The notes under the pieces were generated by a model. That model ran no database searches. It was given only the letters and a program-made list of their open reading frames with translations, and was not told where the DNA came from. A stretch of DNA of 64,000 nucleotides from Castanea sativa (taxonomy: Eukaryota; Streptophyta; Magnoliopsida; Fagales; Fagaceae), in contig NC_134022.1 in assembly GCF_040712315.1 (NCBI RefSeq), positions 1,984,001 to 2,048,000 of the forward strand, written 5' to 3'. The stretch's first letter is position 1, and the number at the start of each line of letters is the position of its first letter. A program made the position numbers and the translations under genes. This document shows positions 24,001 to 34,477 of this stretch, one piece after another.

Positions 24001-24152
24001 ACTTTCTTGGACAAAGAAAAAAGGAGCCTGGTGAAAGATATGGCCGTGAAAGCCATCCTCCATCTCCGTTTGTGGGTCTTGGAGACTGACCACAAGTCTT
24101 CTTCTCCCTCATGACCTATGTCGCTAGGCTTTCGAAACCTCAAAGTAGACAT
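21078..24152 (-). CDS. plasma-membrane-type Ca2+-ATPase, ACA12/ACA13-like, intronless
   Basis: A single uninterrupted 1024-residue frame encodes an autoinhibited P2B Ca2+ pump that exports cytosolic Ca2+ using ATP. The N-terminus has a basic amphipathic calmodulin-binding region (about residues 25-50, with Trp31). Actuator TGES is at 280-283, the M4 Ca2+-site motif PEGLPL at 410-415, phosphorylation DKTGTLT with catalytic Asp453, then MITGDNVHTARA, and the hinge TGDGTNDAP at about 754-762. Ten membrane segments follow the P-type pattern and the C-terminus is short. All key residues are present. Lack of introns points to the ACA12/ACA13 branch, as other plant ACA genes are intron-rich. The chosen ATG follows a leader without upstream in-frame extension. 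The gene lies between the two inverted P450 copies. The family is linked to Ca2+ signalling in immunity and pollination; that role here is inference. Confidence 0.95.
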   Translation of the reverse strand: MSTLRFRKPSDIGHEGEEDLWSVSKTHKRRWRMAFTAISFTRLLFSLSKKVLDKDGSLLRTLSYVAIDVQRINEDSPRDNKPVSLLTVDPKKLRDTVRDKNFESLSEFGGVKELALILETDVKNGINGCEADLIHRQNVFGANKYQKPPPKRFLRFVFDAFKDTTILILLACAVLSLGFGIKQHGWEDGWYDGGSIILAVFLVVAVSALSDFKQSKQFQKLSTKSSDIRVEVVRGGRRQPISIFDIVVGDIVCLKIGDQVPSDGLFLEGHSLKVDESSMTGESDHIEINQGNPFMLSGTKVTDGYGFMLVTSVGMNTAWGEMMSSINRDLNEETPLQARLNKLTSYIGKIGLLVAALVLVVMLIRYFTGNTRDDKGNKEFIGSKTKFNDVMNVVVSIVSAAVTIIVVAIPEGLPLAVTLTLAYSMKCMMADNAMVRKLSSCETMGSATIICTDKTGTLTLNEMKVTEFWLGKEAVKDDTSLGLASNILKLLQEAVSLNTTGTVYKPHSTSVPEISGSPTEKAILSWAVFNLDTSIEAVKQNYNIIQVEAFNSEKKRSGVLVKRNNEKTIHTHWKGAAEMTLAMCSTYYDREGVLKVMDEEERLQLETIIKNMAQKSLRCIAFAYKEIEEESGQVLEKLEENGLTLLGLLGLKDPCRPGVSAAVESCKAAGVNIKMITGDNVHTARAIALECKILNPHEDLDDEAVVEGVQFRNYSPEERMEKVDKILVMARSSPFDKLLMVQCLKHKGHVVAVTGDGTNDAPALKEADIGLSMGIQGTEVAKESSDIVILDDNFTTVVTVLRWGRCVYTNIQKFLQFQLTVNVAALVINFVAAVFSGKVPLTAVQLLWVNLIMDTLGALALATEKPTNDLMAKPPVGRSEPLITRIMWRNLIAQAVYQVTILLVLQFKGKFIFGVKESINSTLIFNTFVLCQVFNEFNARKLEKKNIFKGILTNKLFMAIVGITIVLQLVMVEFLKRFANTERLDWGQWGVCIGLAALSWPISWLVKCIPVSGKQLGHQSASVS

Positions 24153-24347
24153 ATCAATGAAACCTAATAGAGATTAGAGGGTGAGTTTGTTACTGTGTAA
24201 TCGTAGTCCAAAAATAACAAAAAAGGATTTTTTTTTTTTTTTTTAATGAAAATACAAATAGAGCTTGGGATAATAAAAGGGTTCCAAAGAGAGAGCCAAT
24301 GCTAAGAGCTTATGGTGAATATGTACTATGTGTGACAATTTTCTTTG

Positions 24348-24358
24348 TTTATATAGTG
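24348..24358 (-). promoter_or_regulatory. TATA box of the Ca2+-ATPase gene
   Basis: On the minus strand this reads CACTATATAAAC, about 200 bases before the ATG, followed by a leader that contains an A/T homopolymer run (T run at 24229-24244 on the plus strand). No other TATA-like element is closer. Confidence 0.55.
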
Positions 24359-24362
24359 TAAG

Positions 24363-24389
24363 CTAAGAAGCTTCACTGTAGCTTCTTAG
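24363..24389. promoter_or_regulatory. perfect 10-bp inverted repeat next to the ATPase TATA box
   Basis: CTAAGAAGCT and AGCTTCTTAG are exact reverse complements separated by 7 bases. The repeat lies directly upstream of the TATA box on the minus strand. It contains GAAGCTTC-like halves that resemble heat-shock-element units (GAA/TTC). It might be a protein-binding palindrome; that is inference from position and symmetry. Confidence 0.45.
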
Positions 24390-25440
24390 TAATTTCTGTG
24401 ATAGAGTCTACTACGCGTTATATGGTTATATGTAACTTTCCTGGAATTTACAGGGGATTTAGAATTTCTAAATTTTTCAGGGTGCTTTGCTAAATAAATT
24501 CTCTTAAATTCTAATAATTTTTTAATAATTTAATGATTTAGATTTTATCATGTCAGCATTTCACTAAAGAATGCTAATATGATAGAATTTAGACTCTTAA
24601 ATCATAAAAGAATGGTTAGAATTTAAAAAAATCTATTGATAGAATACCCTAAGAAATCTAGAAGATCTAAATCCATTTACAGGATTACTCAGTGCATAGG
24701 ATTATAATTGAGATAGATTTTTTTTTTTCATTTTATAAATGATTATTGATTTTTTTATTTTTGTAGATAAGGTTTACACGGTGTGTGTGACTCTTTGTTA
24801 TTTTATTATAGGAAAATAAAGATGTATTCAATATTTTTACCATTTATTCTTTTGTAAAACATAACTGTATTTTCTACCTTCAGTCAAGAAAAAAAAATTG
24901 TATTTTGAAAATAGAATCCTAATTGATTGAAACTTCATTTATTATTATTATTATTTTAAAAATTTTCTGAGTAATTAATGTAGCATTCACGGCTTCCTTG
25001 CCTAGCATTAAAAGAGAAAAAGTGTGAGTTGTTGGACTACCTGTTGGGTCATGGGCTATGCATGCACGTTAAAATATCTATGTATATTGAATGCTTTCAA
25101 TTTAATTAATAAGATCAATTTTGAGAGAATTTTTTACTTTTATGGAAAAATATTGGTAACACACCCGTTTTTTTTTTTTTTTTTTTTTGGCGTTGGTTAT
25201 ATTGATTTTCCCGATTTAGTTGTTATTCTTGGTTTTCAAATTGGAACATTTCTTTCTTCTTTTTTATTATAATTTAATAGCTATAATACTTGGAATGAAT
25301 GATTTAAACCTTGGTTTTTTTCGCAAAAGAGAATAAGCAATACCATTATTTTACAAAACTCTTAGTATTAAAAAATTTCTTCTAGAAAGAAAATTTTTGA
25401 ATACACCTTTGAAGACTTCTGATTAATTTTGAATTGTTTG
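24390..25440. other. ATPase upstream region, intergenic
   Basis: AT-rich sequence with a T-run at about 25166-25188. No coding region or complete element. Confidence 0.4.
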
Positions 25441-26388
25441 GACTTTTTATCAATTTACACAATTTTTAAATTATTGGATTTAAGTAGATCCAACGGTAAA
25501 AAAGATCATTTTAAAAATAAAAAAAAAGGTCAAAAAAGATACTCATTAATGTTAAGATTCTGATTAAAATTTCATTAATTATCTATTATTTATTACATTC
25601 CATACCTATCTCTAAATTTAAAAAAACATAAAAAAGTATACGTCACTATAACTTTTTTTCCACCGTTTCTCAAAAAAAAAAAAAAAAAAAGTCCAAATAT
25701 ATATATAGAATACCAAAATAATAATTATGTTAATAGTCCATTGGCACATGCAGGATGCAGAAAAAGGCCACCTTGGTGCTGCAATAATTCATTATACAAT
25801 CCTTTAAAAGTTGGGAACCACACGCTTTGTTCAACTGTAATAGTTCTACCATGAATTTAATATTGTGTTTATATGGAACTCTGCGAAGCCCAAACAGTCC
25901 CCTGCCGAAGTATCCATTTTTCTTCTTTCCTTAAACACTATGTCACATTTTCATCAAACACACTTCACAGAAGAAAATGTTATTTAATGAATAATTCCCA
26001 TTGAAATGTGGTTGTTCAATGCTGGTATTATACAAGTATTTTTCAAAATTCACCATGTTATGTATTTTAAAGAAAAAAAAAAACAAATTCACTTGGTGAT
26101 TGAAATTACAGCTGAGTGCTGGCTTTTCTGCCCCAAAAAAAAAATTATGAGTAGTCTTCAATTTGGGAAGTTTATTTTATTTTACTTTTTGAGAAACGGT
26201 GGAAAAAAATTATAGAGAGATGTATACTTTTTTGTGTGTTTTTAGGTTTAGAGATAGGTATGAAATGCAATAAATAAGAGATAATTAATGAGATCTTAAT
26301 CAGAATATTAGTATTAATGAGTGTTTTTTTTTTTACCGTTGGATCTACTTAAATCCAATGGTTTAGAAAATGTGTAACTTGAACCTAT
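25441..26388. mobile_element. second element of the Pack-MULE family, TIRs of about 200-230 bp
   Basis: The inverted right arm (26187-26388) begins AGGTTCAAGTTACACATTTT and continues GGATTTAAGTAGATCCAACG. The left arm (25441-25671) matches it through the same GGATTTAAGTAGATCCAACG, CATTAATTATCT, ATACCTATCTCTAAA, AAAAAGTATAC and CCACCGTTTCTCA. The outermost part also matches the arms of the element at 9452-10588, so they are one family. The roughly 500-bp interior differs, has no recognisable gene and no transposase. The left terminus is degraded and no TSD was found. Confidence 0.7.
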
Positions 26389-26980
26389 CTTTTATATATA
26401 TTGTGTTAAGATCCTGCCTAAGTGGGATGAAGACTTAGTATAGACTTTGTTATGATAATGAAGATTATAATTAATATGATTTGTTGTTCAAAAAGCACTT
26501 AAGAATTCAAACAAAGAGGGGAAAAATTTATAATTAAAAAAAAACACACACACAATTAGCTATAAAGACAACTGAAGTACCTTGTTAGAGCATTCAAATT
26601 GAAGGTGTTAAAATAGCCTCAAATACCCAAAACTCCCTTTATTAGTGCTGCCAAAGTTAAAAAAAATTTAGCAACTTGCTAAGTAATCTACTATTAAACG
26701 CGGAAACTGTAGCAAGTTGCTACTATTTATTTTTATTCCTTTCTTTCTCTCTCTTTCTTATTACTTTCTTTCGTTGATCTCTCTCTTATTACTAATAGTA
26801 TAACAGATATAAAATCTTATAAAATAAGTATCACTTATGTAGAACTAATCATTCATCATTCAACTATATTGTTAATGTGCATGTCACACAAATATACATT
26901 AGAAAGTTAAGAACTGCTCAAAAGAGAGCAATACTTTAATTTTATTATTACTAATAACCTACCTTACTGAATACTCCTTC
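26389..26980. other. 3' flank of the intact P450 gene
   Basis: The part near 26800-26980 is homologous (inverted) to the flank after the P450 pseudogene. Near 26586 the string TTAGAGCATTCAAATTGAAG looks like one end of a Tourist-like MITE; the other end was not found. Confidence 0.45.
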
Positions 26981-28549
26981 TCAAACACCACTTCTCTTGG
27001 AAACCCTAACCTTCAAACCATGTTTCATATGCAGCATAACAGAAAGACATGGAAAAATAGGATTACCTTCAACCACTTGAACATGATAATTCCAAAGTAT
27101 GGCTGTCACAATTGTCTTCATTTGAAAGAAAGTCAAGTCTTGGCCCAAGCAACTCCTAGGTCCTGTATTAAACGCAATAAACTTGTGAGATGGTACATGA
27201 ATGATTCCTCCTTGTTCACTGATCCATCTCTCAGGCTTGAACTCTAAGCAATCATGGCCCCAAACCTCTTCCATACTTCCCATTGAATACAGAGATACCA
27301 TTACCTTCGTATTTGCATCAATATGGTGGCCGCTTGGAAGAGTGTCTGGTTGAATAGAAACTCTATGATTGAAAGGTACTGACGGGTACAACCGAAGGGT
27401 CTCACAAATCGCTGCATGGAGATAAACTAATTTACCTAGCTCTTCTACCTCGAAAAATCTCCAATTTCCATCTTCTCTGGCTTGAAAATTCACTTTGATC
27501 TCTTCTAGAATTCTTTTTTCAACCGAAGGGTGTGTGATGATAAGCCAGAAAAGCCATGTGAGAGCTGCGCTCACAGTGTCTTTCCCAGCTGCTATGAAAT
27601 TGAATGCAATGTCTCTCAGATATCTGTCAGATTTTATATAAGCATCCATCTTTTCATTATCTTCCATTTCCATTTCTGCTTCTTCTTTTTGTGCCATGCA
27701 AGCTGTTAATAATTCAAAGTCTTCATCCTTCTTCTGGTCAACTTGCTCTATTTGGGTTCTCTGCGTGCGAAATTCTTCTTGCTTCAATGATATGCACTGG
27801 TACAAGAAACGATCTATTATCTCCATGGCTCTGCTTAGCTTTTTCTCTTCTCCTATATCAAGCCATTTCTGTAACTTCCAAAGGATTTCCGGCACTATAT
27901 GCCGGTAAAACACAGCCTCCTCAACTTCATCGAATGCCATTCTATACGCGAGTTCTGGTAAATCAACAGAAAGGCAGTTTGGATCAAAGGCTAGAACCAG
28001 CAAGCATGTATTATCAAAGGTAAACCTCTGAAAAACATCTTGCAAGTCCAACTCAGTTCCTAGTCTCGACACATGCTCAAGAACAGGGAAGAGACCTTGT
28101 GATACTTTGTGCCTCATAGATCTCTCTTGGAATAGCTGGAACTTCCTGTGTTTAATCAGCGACTGAATCAATTTCCTGAATGATTTCCATGAAGCTGAAT
28201 CAGAAGTGAGAACCCCATCTCCAAAAGGCTCAAAAAGCTTTTTATATTCGGGCCCCTTTGGGTAGTTGGCGAAGTTTTTACTTGATATGTAGCGCACGTT
28301 CATGGGATCACAAGTCACCAAAAAATCCATATTTGCAAACCATGGTCCTTTGAACTCAAATGTGCCACCACTTTGTTTTAGAACTTGGGTTGCATACTCA
28401 TGGATATTTGGTGCCTTGCAAAGAAGCCCCGGCAACATTCCAACAATAGGCCAGTTTGTGATGGCTGATACTCTCTTCCAACTCCAATGGAAAAGAAAGA
28501 GAAAGCAAAGAGACGGCAGAAATATCTCAATGTAATAAAAAATAGCCAT
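26981..28549 (-). CDS. cytochrome P450, CYP96A family (midchain alkane hydroxylase MAH1-like)
   Basis: An intact, intronless 522-residue P450. Residues about 4-22 form the ER membrane anchor, followed by the proline-rich hinge with WPIVGMLPGLL. The I-helix has AAGKDT (AGKDT at 321-325), the K-helix ExxR is ETLR at 383-386, PERW follows, and the heme loop is FNTGPRSCLG with Cys467 as thiolate ligand. Length and motifs fit CYP86-clan fatty-chain hydroxylases. The TFDNTCLLVL and YLRDIAFNF blocks are typical of CYP96A, whose Arabidopsis member CYP96A15 (MAH1) oxidises wax alkanes to secondary alcohols and ketones. Substrate here is inferred from family only. All catalytic residues are present. 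It is the functional partner of the broken inverted copy at 7045-9006. The ATG lies about 45 bases after a TATA box. Confidence 0.93.
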   Translation of the reverse strand: MAIFYYIEIFLPSLCFLFLFHWSWKRVSAITNWPIVGMLPGLLCKAPNIHEYATQVLKQSGGTFEFKGPWFANMDFLVTCDPMNVRYISSKNFANYPKGPEYKKLFEPFGDGVLTSDSASWKSFRKLIQSLIKHRKFQLFQERSMRHKVSQGLFPVLEHVSRLGTELDLQDVFQRFTFDNTCLLVLAFDPNCLSVDLPELAYRMAFDEVEEAVFYRHIVPEILWKLQKWLDIGEEKKLSRAMEIIDRFLYQCISLKQEEFRTQRTQIEQVDQKKDEDFELLTACMAQKEEAEMEMEDNEKMDAYIKSDRYLRDIAFNFIAAGKDTVSAALTWLFWLIITHPSVEKRILEEIKVNFQAREDGNWRFFEVEELGKLVYLHAAICETLRLYPSVPFNHRVSIQPDTLPSGHHIDANTKVMVSLYSMGSMEEVWGHDCLEFKPERWISEQGGIIHVPSHKFIAFNTGPRSCLGQDLTFFQMKTIVTAILWNYHVQVVEGNPIFPCLSVMLHMKHGLKVRVSKRSGV

Positions 28550-28591
28550 TGGATTGAGTTGTATGACAGTATTTATGTTTGGATCGAAGGT

Positions 28592-28606
28592 TGGCTTTTA
28601 TAGAGC
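28592..28606 (-). promoter_or_regulatory. TATA box of the intact CYP96A gene
   Basis: On the minus strand: GCTCTATAAAAGCC, about 45-57 bases before the start codon, and conserved in the pseudogene copy. Confidence 0.6.
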
Positions 28607-28649
28607 TTTTTAGGACTTAAAAAATAACGTCTCTGATATACAAAATTCT

Positions 28650-29697
28650 CACTTTTGCGGGCGGAGATAAACTTTCATTAACACGTTACTCAAAACTAAT
28701 TATTTTAATTATATAGAAGCCTGGTCAGTTTTTTTTAATTAGTAGGCTTGAGAGCTCTCTAATACGTTACCCTAATTGAATAATTGGATTGACATCATAT
28801 ACATGCCATATTCCAACCGGATGACATATAATCGACATCACACTTGAGCAAGATACGTGCCATATTAAAAACCAAATAAACAAAGAATGCCGTAACCTTG
28901 TGGCAGTGTCTAGACATAACCAATATTTTTTCAAACTAGTTTTCTTGCAATGAAATAGAAAAAGACATTTTCAGATATTAAAAAATAAATAGAAGAAGAA
29001 GAAGTTCGCATCGTTTACCAAAAGGAAAACAGCTCAATCCCACATGTTTTACCCTTTTATTCCAATCTCCTATGCCTAGGTCTAGATCGGATAGCTCGAA
29101 AGACTCTGAATTAAGTACTCCTACGTCTGCTGGGATATCTGGAATGGATGTGGGTTGGGAACATCTACTGCTGGTGGAAGAGTAACTTCTAAACAACCTA
29201 TTCATGATTCTGGGGTTACAAGTTTAAATCAACGATCACAACCTAGTCACCTTTATCCTCAAACTTCTGGATCTAACCTTTAGATCTGAAGCACAAGTAT
29301 ACAACTATGGGATAGACACCTGATCTGTGAACTCCTTTCCGCCGAACTCTCCTCCAATAATGGGGACCACCCTAACACGCCTTCTCTCGGCTTCAACGGG
29401 CTGACCAAACCAAACCTAGGAAGATTTTCGGCCTCTTTATAGAACAGAGCACACCACAGACTTTGGTAACAAATCTCACAGGCATATAAATTTGCAACAA
29501 ACTTTTAGGGCTAAACACAAAAATAGAAAGAATCGGGATAACAAAGGAGCAAAGGTTAATCTGAACAAATAATCACAGAATAACAAATAGAATGGTTAGA
29601 AGGAGGCTCAGCCTACCATTTGCAGATGTAATAGAAGATGATGAAATAATAGCAGACGAAGAAATAAATAAATGGAAATGGAAGAGTTATCATGAAA

Positions 29698-29731
<34 letters not shown>

Positions 29732-31290
29732 TCGGCCCGTCGCTGAAGCACAGGGCAACTCCCCCAATTAATAACAATGTGTTAGGGAAGAGACAAATTA
29801 AGCAGCAATAAAGTGCAACAATCTTGACAAAGACATCAGTAAAAATAAATCAAATAACACAATTTTTACCGGCAATCGTTCAAACAATTCAAACCAGAAG
29901 TCAATGTCCTAATTAAGGACGAAATCCTTACTTTTTATATTGCCAAAAAATGCACTCCCTCTGTCTTGTTGGCCTTGTATTCCATTTGGTAGGCCATAAA
30001 ATATTTTTCATTTGAAAAGAAAATCAACACGATTTTAAAAAAATTTCCAGACCTAACCTTTAATTTATTTGAAAAGTCATTTACGTACCCTTTTTCATTT
30101 GCTTTATTTGAGTTTAAATTATGGGTGGTATTGAAATTCCTACCTTTTTATTAGAAAGACAATGCAAAGAATAAGAACTCATAAAAACTCGAATCATGTA
30201 AGCTAAACCAACATGGTCACAAAGCGAGTACATTACAGGTTATAAAAGACACATAACAGCTTACCAAAAGAAATACATCCTCCAGCCACTATATTAACAT
30301 AAGCCTGGACAACTGCTTTTGTACCCATATAATCAATATCACTGGAATCATCCTGAGGCCTTTGACACTACTTTGGACCATGATTCACCATAACCGTTCA
30401 ATAATCATAAATTTGCATATTAATAAGTCTAACAAAAACACACAAATTATTTCCTAACTTATATTAATGAAATAACAATTTAATGTTTTTCAAAAAACAT
30501 CTCAAATCATTTTCTTTCATTTTCAAATCAACCATATAAAAACTTTCTAATTTTTCAGCCAAGAACAAAGGTATCAACAACCTAAAAATAACACCCATGT
30601 ATTATAGATGCACTCTAACTTATTAAAAAAAGTATTATAGATGCACTTTCAAGTACTATTTACTCATCTTAATCATAGTTCATGAATTATAAATCGAAAT
30701 TTATTTTCTCATACAATTGGGTGTAGATTCGAAATAGTATGCAACTTGTTAGTGATGTCGCGGAAGGCTGAAAAAAGCACACATGATGCTTTCTTTGATG
30801 AACAGAAACTAAGCTGTAAGCTTCGCATGTTTGGTAAATTGGAATCTACCAAAGAAAAGTTTGAGAAAAACTTTGCAATTTTATTAATAATAATCTGTTC
30901 TGTCTTTGACGGCTACAAAATATATAAATACTGAGAAAGTAAAACCTATGACAATTAAGAAACATTTGAAACCCTAATTCACGCTAATTACGTGATTAGG
31001 TGACAAAATACCAAAATTAACCAAAAATGGCAAAATTGTGTTTAATGAAAAATCATAAACTTCTGATTTTAAGAATCATCCTAAAACAAGAAGGACTTTA
31101 TTATGACTTTTGAGTAAAAAGTTATTAAGGAAACAAAAATTACTATAAACGGCAAAATCGCAGTTTTCGGAGCCTAAATGGAGGAATTCACCAATTTCAA
31201 GGGTACTTTGTAGCAAAGCAACAACTATTACCTAGAAGGCTGTTTCGCTTCAACTTGCCAAATTTTATGCACTATAATTTCTAGCACATG
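28650..31290. other. intergenic, decayed repeats, no gene supported
   Basis: A (TA)n tract lies at 29700-29730. The 28980-29480 stretch is less AT-rich and reads like retrotransposon-derived sequence on the minus strand (a 75-codon frame with no recognised domain). 30950-31290 is A-rich, with CAAAATTRA-type words as often seen in LTR elements. No element ends could be fixed. Confidence 0.35.
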
Positions 31291-31299
31291 TGAGAATCT

Positions 31300-31910
31300 C
31301 AAAAGAGCATGACGGTCTGTTCGACATCAAAGCTAGACCTCTTATTTTGTACAAAAACTTGACACAAAGGTGTAACATTTTCATGTGAAATGAGCCTGAC
31401 TTCTTTTTGCACGAAAGTTATCCCAATAATGTGTTGGGACCAAAATTGCACCAAGCTCGTTTTGCACCAAAACTCCGACATCTTATTTTGCATAAAAAGC
31501 TTGACATGAAAGCTATCCCAAAGGTGTAGTATTTTCGTGCTAAATTAGCATGAATTGTTTTCACACAAAAGCTATCCCTAGGGTGTTTTCCAAAAGCCTT
31601 GCGCCAAGTTCATTTTCTCACCAAGACTCCAACCTCTTATTTCATGCGAAAAGTACGTTTGACCCGGAGGTGTGGTGTTTTCATATGAAATAAGCCCGAC
31701 TTGCCTTCATATGAAAGCTATCCCAAGGCTGTTTTGGGCCCAAAAGCTTTGCACCAAGGCCATTTTCATTCCAAAACTCCAACCTTTTATTTCATGCAAA
31801 AATCTTTACTCGAAAGCGTGGTATTATCACACGAAAGCTATCCCCCAAGGTCTGTTGGGCCCAAAAGCTTTGAAACAAACACATTTTTGCACCAAAACTT
31901 CGACTACTCA
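31300..31910. repeat. degenerate tandem array, unit about 120-155 bp
   Basis: The landmark CCAAAACTCCGAC(C/A)TCTTATTT recurs at about 31326 (weak), 31467, 31621, 31771 and 31892, giving intervals of about 141, 154, 150 and 121. Each unit also has GAAAGCTATCCC and a TGTTTTGGGCCCAAAAGC-like palindromic stretch. A further partial unit continues at 32323-32430 after the MITE. Open frames here reflect the repeat. Confidence 0.65.
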
Positions 31911-32322
31911 GGGTATGTTTAGATATCACTTATTTTGCTAAAAACTAAAAATTTATTGCTGAAAATACTGTAACAAAATATTTTTTAAATAGCAAAATAC
32001 TGTTCACACTGTGTTGTGAGTCTACGTTTTTCTTCATTTGTTTGCAACAGTTTCGTGAGTCCCACGCTTAAAACGCATGAACAGTGCCTAACGCAGCAAA
32101 ACGCGTTACCCAAACCCACACTTAGTGTGCAATGGGGTTAGAATTTAAAATTAAAATTATTTCATTATTCAACTTATTTTTGCTACTATTCATGGGCCCA
32201 CTGTATTTTTTTGGACTATTCATGAGCCCACTGTACTATTTCAATTAATTTTTACCTTTATTTTCAGTACTTTCAGTAATAATTTTTCAGTTTTAGTAAA
32301 ATAAGTGGTATTCAAACACACC
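31911..32322. mobile_element. MITE with long TIRs (GTTTRRATAYCACTTATTTT type)
   Basis: The left end reads GGGTATGTTTAGATATCACT and the inverse of the right end GGTGTGTTTGAATACCACTT. Both continue with TATTTTRCTAAAA and TTATTRCTGAAARTACTG. It interrupts the tandem array. A related, shorter copy lies at 63243-63441 and a remnant near 52620-52720. TSD not clear, so superfamily is left open (hAT-like is possible). Confidence 0.65.
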
Positions 32323-32949
32323 TTTATTTTGAACGAAAAGCTTGATCTTAATAATGTATGGTACTTTTGTGCAAAATAAGCCCACTTATTTTCGCACGAA
32401 AGCAACCCTTAGGCCATAAAATATTTTCATTAGTGAAGTTGAAATTAATCACCTGAAAAACCCATTTCCTAAAATCAAATTGCTAACTCCTATTTCACTA
32501 TACATGAGTGTTAAAGTTCCTTTTTTTTGCCATGCACTATGTGTACATCCCTATACTCTTATTACATACGCTACCAAATTGGCTGTCCACAAATTGTGTC
32601 CACTGGATATGTGAATTCGGTGATTAATGATGGGTCCAAATACCAAATTATGGTATACAACAGTGAGGTGGCTTATTAAGGCCCAACATCATACTGTAAG
32701 TAGTTTAGCCTCTAAACGATTGAATCATCACACCCAATAAATCAGCTTTAATCATGGATTCAGAATACACATTTGATAAGTAACACCAAATTATGTCTAC
32801 TTAACTGCCTCATGTACAGTACGAGGGAAGCTATCCAGCATATGCATATCCTTGAGGTGTACGGCTGGCTACTAGTACTGTATGCACGATCATCTATTCT
32901 GTAGGCTGAGTAATTTTTAAGTATTCTCAGAGCATAGAAAATGATACTC

Positions 32950-33104
32950 CCTCTTTTTACATTCATAGCGTCCGCTCCTGATGATAGTCTTTTATTATCA
33001 GACCAAGACACCAATGTAATCAGTTTTTTATGTAAGCGGAGATTGAACCCCAGATCTGTTATATAACCGTCAGAAACTTTACCAGTTGAGCTAACTGGAA
33101 CCCA
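32950..33104 (-). mobile_element. tRNA-derived SINE (minus strand)
   Basis: Read on the minus strand: TGGGTTCCAGTTAGCTCAAC, which contains the A box TAGCTCAACTGG, then after about 30 bases GGGGTTCAATCTCCGC with the B box GGTTCAATC, then TTGGTGTCTTGGTCTGAT and CATCAGGAGCGGACGC. The order A box, B box, unrelated body is that of plant tRNA-derived SINEs. The 119-codon open frame across it is a by-product. Ends approximate. Confidence 0.7.
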
Positions 33105-34413
33105 TATAAATTGCCCCATCTAAGTGCCATATCTATAAAGGTCAAAAAGGAATTCAATCAAGAATTGAACAATGAATTTCACCATCTATATTGATTCGCA
33201 GTCTAACATGACTAAGAAAAAAATCTTAAAAGAGACTCTTTATGGATCTTAAGTAACGGCAAGTAGTGACCACGTCCTCCACTCTTTCTAAGATCTATAT
33301 TCTTGGCCATTACTCAATTGCATTTGAAAATTTGAACCAATATTGTTAATTCTTTTTTCGTAACTATTTCCATTTATTTATTGAAACAAAATATTTCGGT
33401 ATGAGTCTATTTTGACATTTTTTCTCAAAATTACTGCTATATATATACACCTAAAGTCTTCATCACATAGTATTGTGCCATATCAAGTTATTAATTCAAA
33501 ATCAATTAATATACATTTTTAATTTTATAATCATTACATAATATGTAATATTCAAGATTATATGAGTAAATTGGAAAATAAAAGCATATTCTTAATAATT
33601 ACAAAAACATGTCATATGTGAGTGAAGTAAACCAAAAAAAAAAAAAACAATCTTAATAAAAAATAATAAATACCGCATGTAAGTAAAGAAACAAAAAAAA
33701 AGGTTTAAAAACAACATAATGATTTATTTACATACCAGTCAAGATCATAATACTTGTAGAAAACCAATGGAGTGGACCAAAACGTGTGGAATGGATTGAA
33801 ATTTAAGAGACGGAATAGAGGGATGATTCTAACCGGTTCACAAATTCAAATGGAATTTTTCAACCATTCCAGACAGAACAAAATGATATTGATAACATTA
33901 ACTTAAACTAAATTTGAAAAGAAGGGGTTATTAGTTACTAATATTTCAACATAGTTGGTTGCTCTTGCTTTCTCTCTTCTCTCATTTATTCTCTTTTAAC
34001 GTTGAGAAAACTCATTACTGCGCACCTTCAACGTGATGATTACTTCACAAGTACAAGTGCTTGTGAGGTAAAAAGTAAAAGACTATAATTCAAGTATTCA
34101 AGAATGAGGTCTAGACACATACATTTGAATTAGCTTAGAGTAGGATTCCTATTTAAGATATATAAAAATAAAATAAAATAAAAACGTTGAGAAAACCCCA
34201 ATTCTCTCCTTTAGCTTTTATCATTGTCATTTCGCTTTTTTATTCGGCTGAATATTTTACTCCACTATAACACTTACTTCAGTAGCCCCTTAAATAATTC
34301 ACAAGGCCCTTAACCTTAGAAGTTTTCTAAACAATAGAATGTCACCTAATTTTATTTTCGTAGTGACTAATATGGCAAAATTATTTAACCTTGCAAATAA
34401 ATCACATTATCCC

Positions 34414-34477
<64 letters not shown>

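Noticed and set aside
26586..26940. A complete Tourist MITE starting TTAGAGCATTCAAATTG
   Set aside because: Only one end is recognisable; no matching inverted end or TTA partner found.
27020..28535. Plus-strand open frames of 70-139 codons over the intact P450
   Set aside because: Antisense shadows of the CYP96A coding frame.
31300..32430. A CRISPR-like array, because of regular repeats
   Set aside because: The whole unit is repeated rather than short repeats with unique spacers, and the genome is plant nuclear.
32950..33104. A tRNA gene suggested by the A and B boxes
   Set aside because: No acceptor stem or anticodon arm can be formed, and the boxes continue into a SINE body. The same holds for 13860-13985.
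32760..33119. A 119-codon minus-strand open frame
   Set aside because: Most of it is a tRNA-derived SINE; no protein family resemblance.
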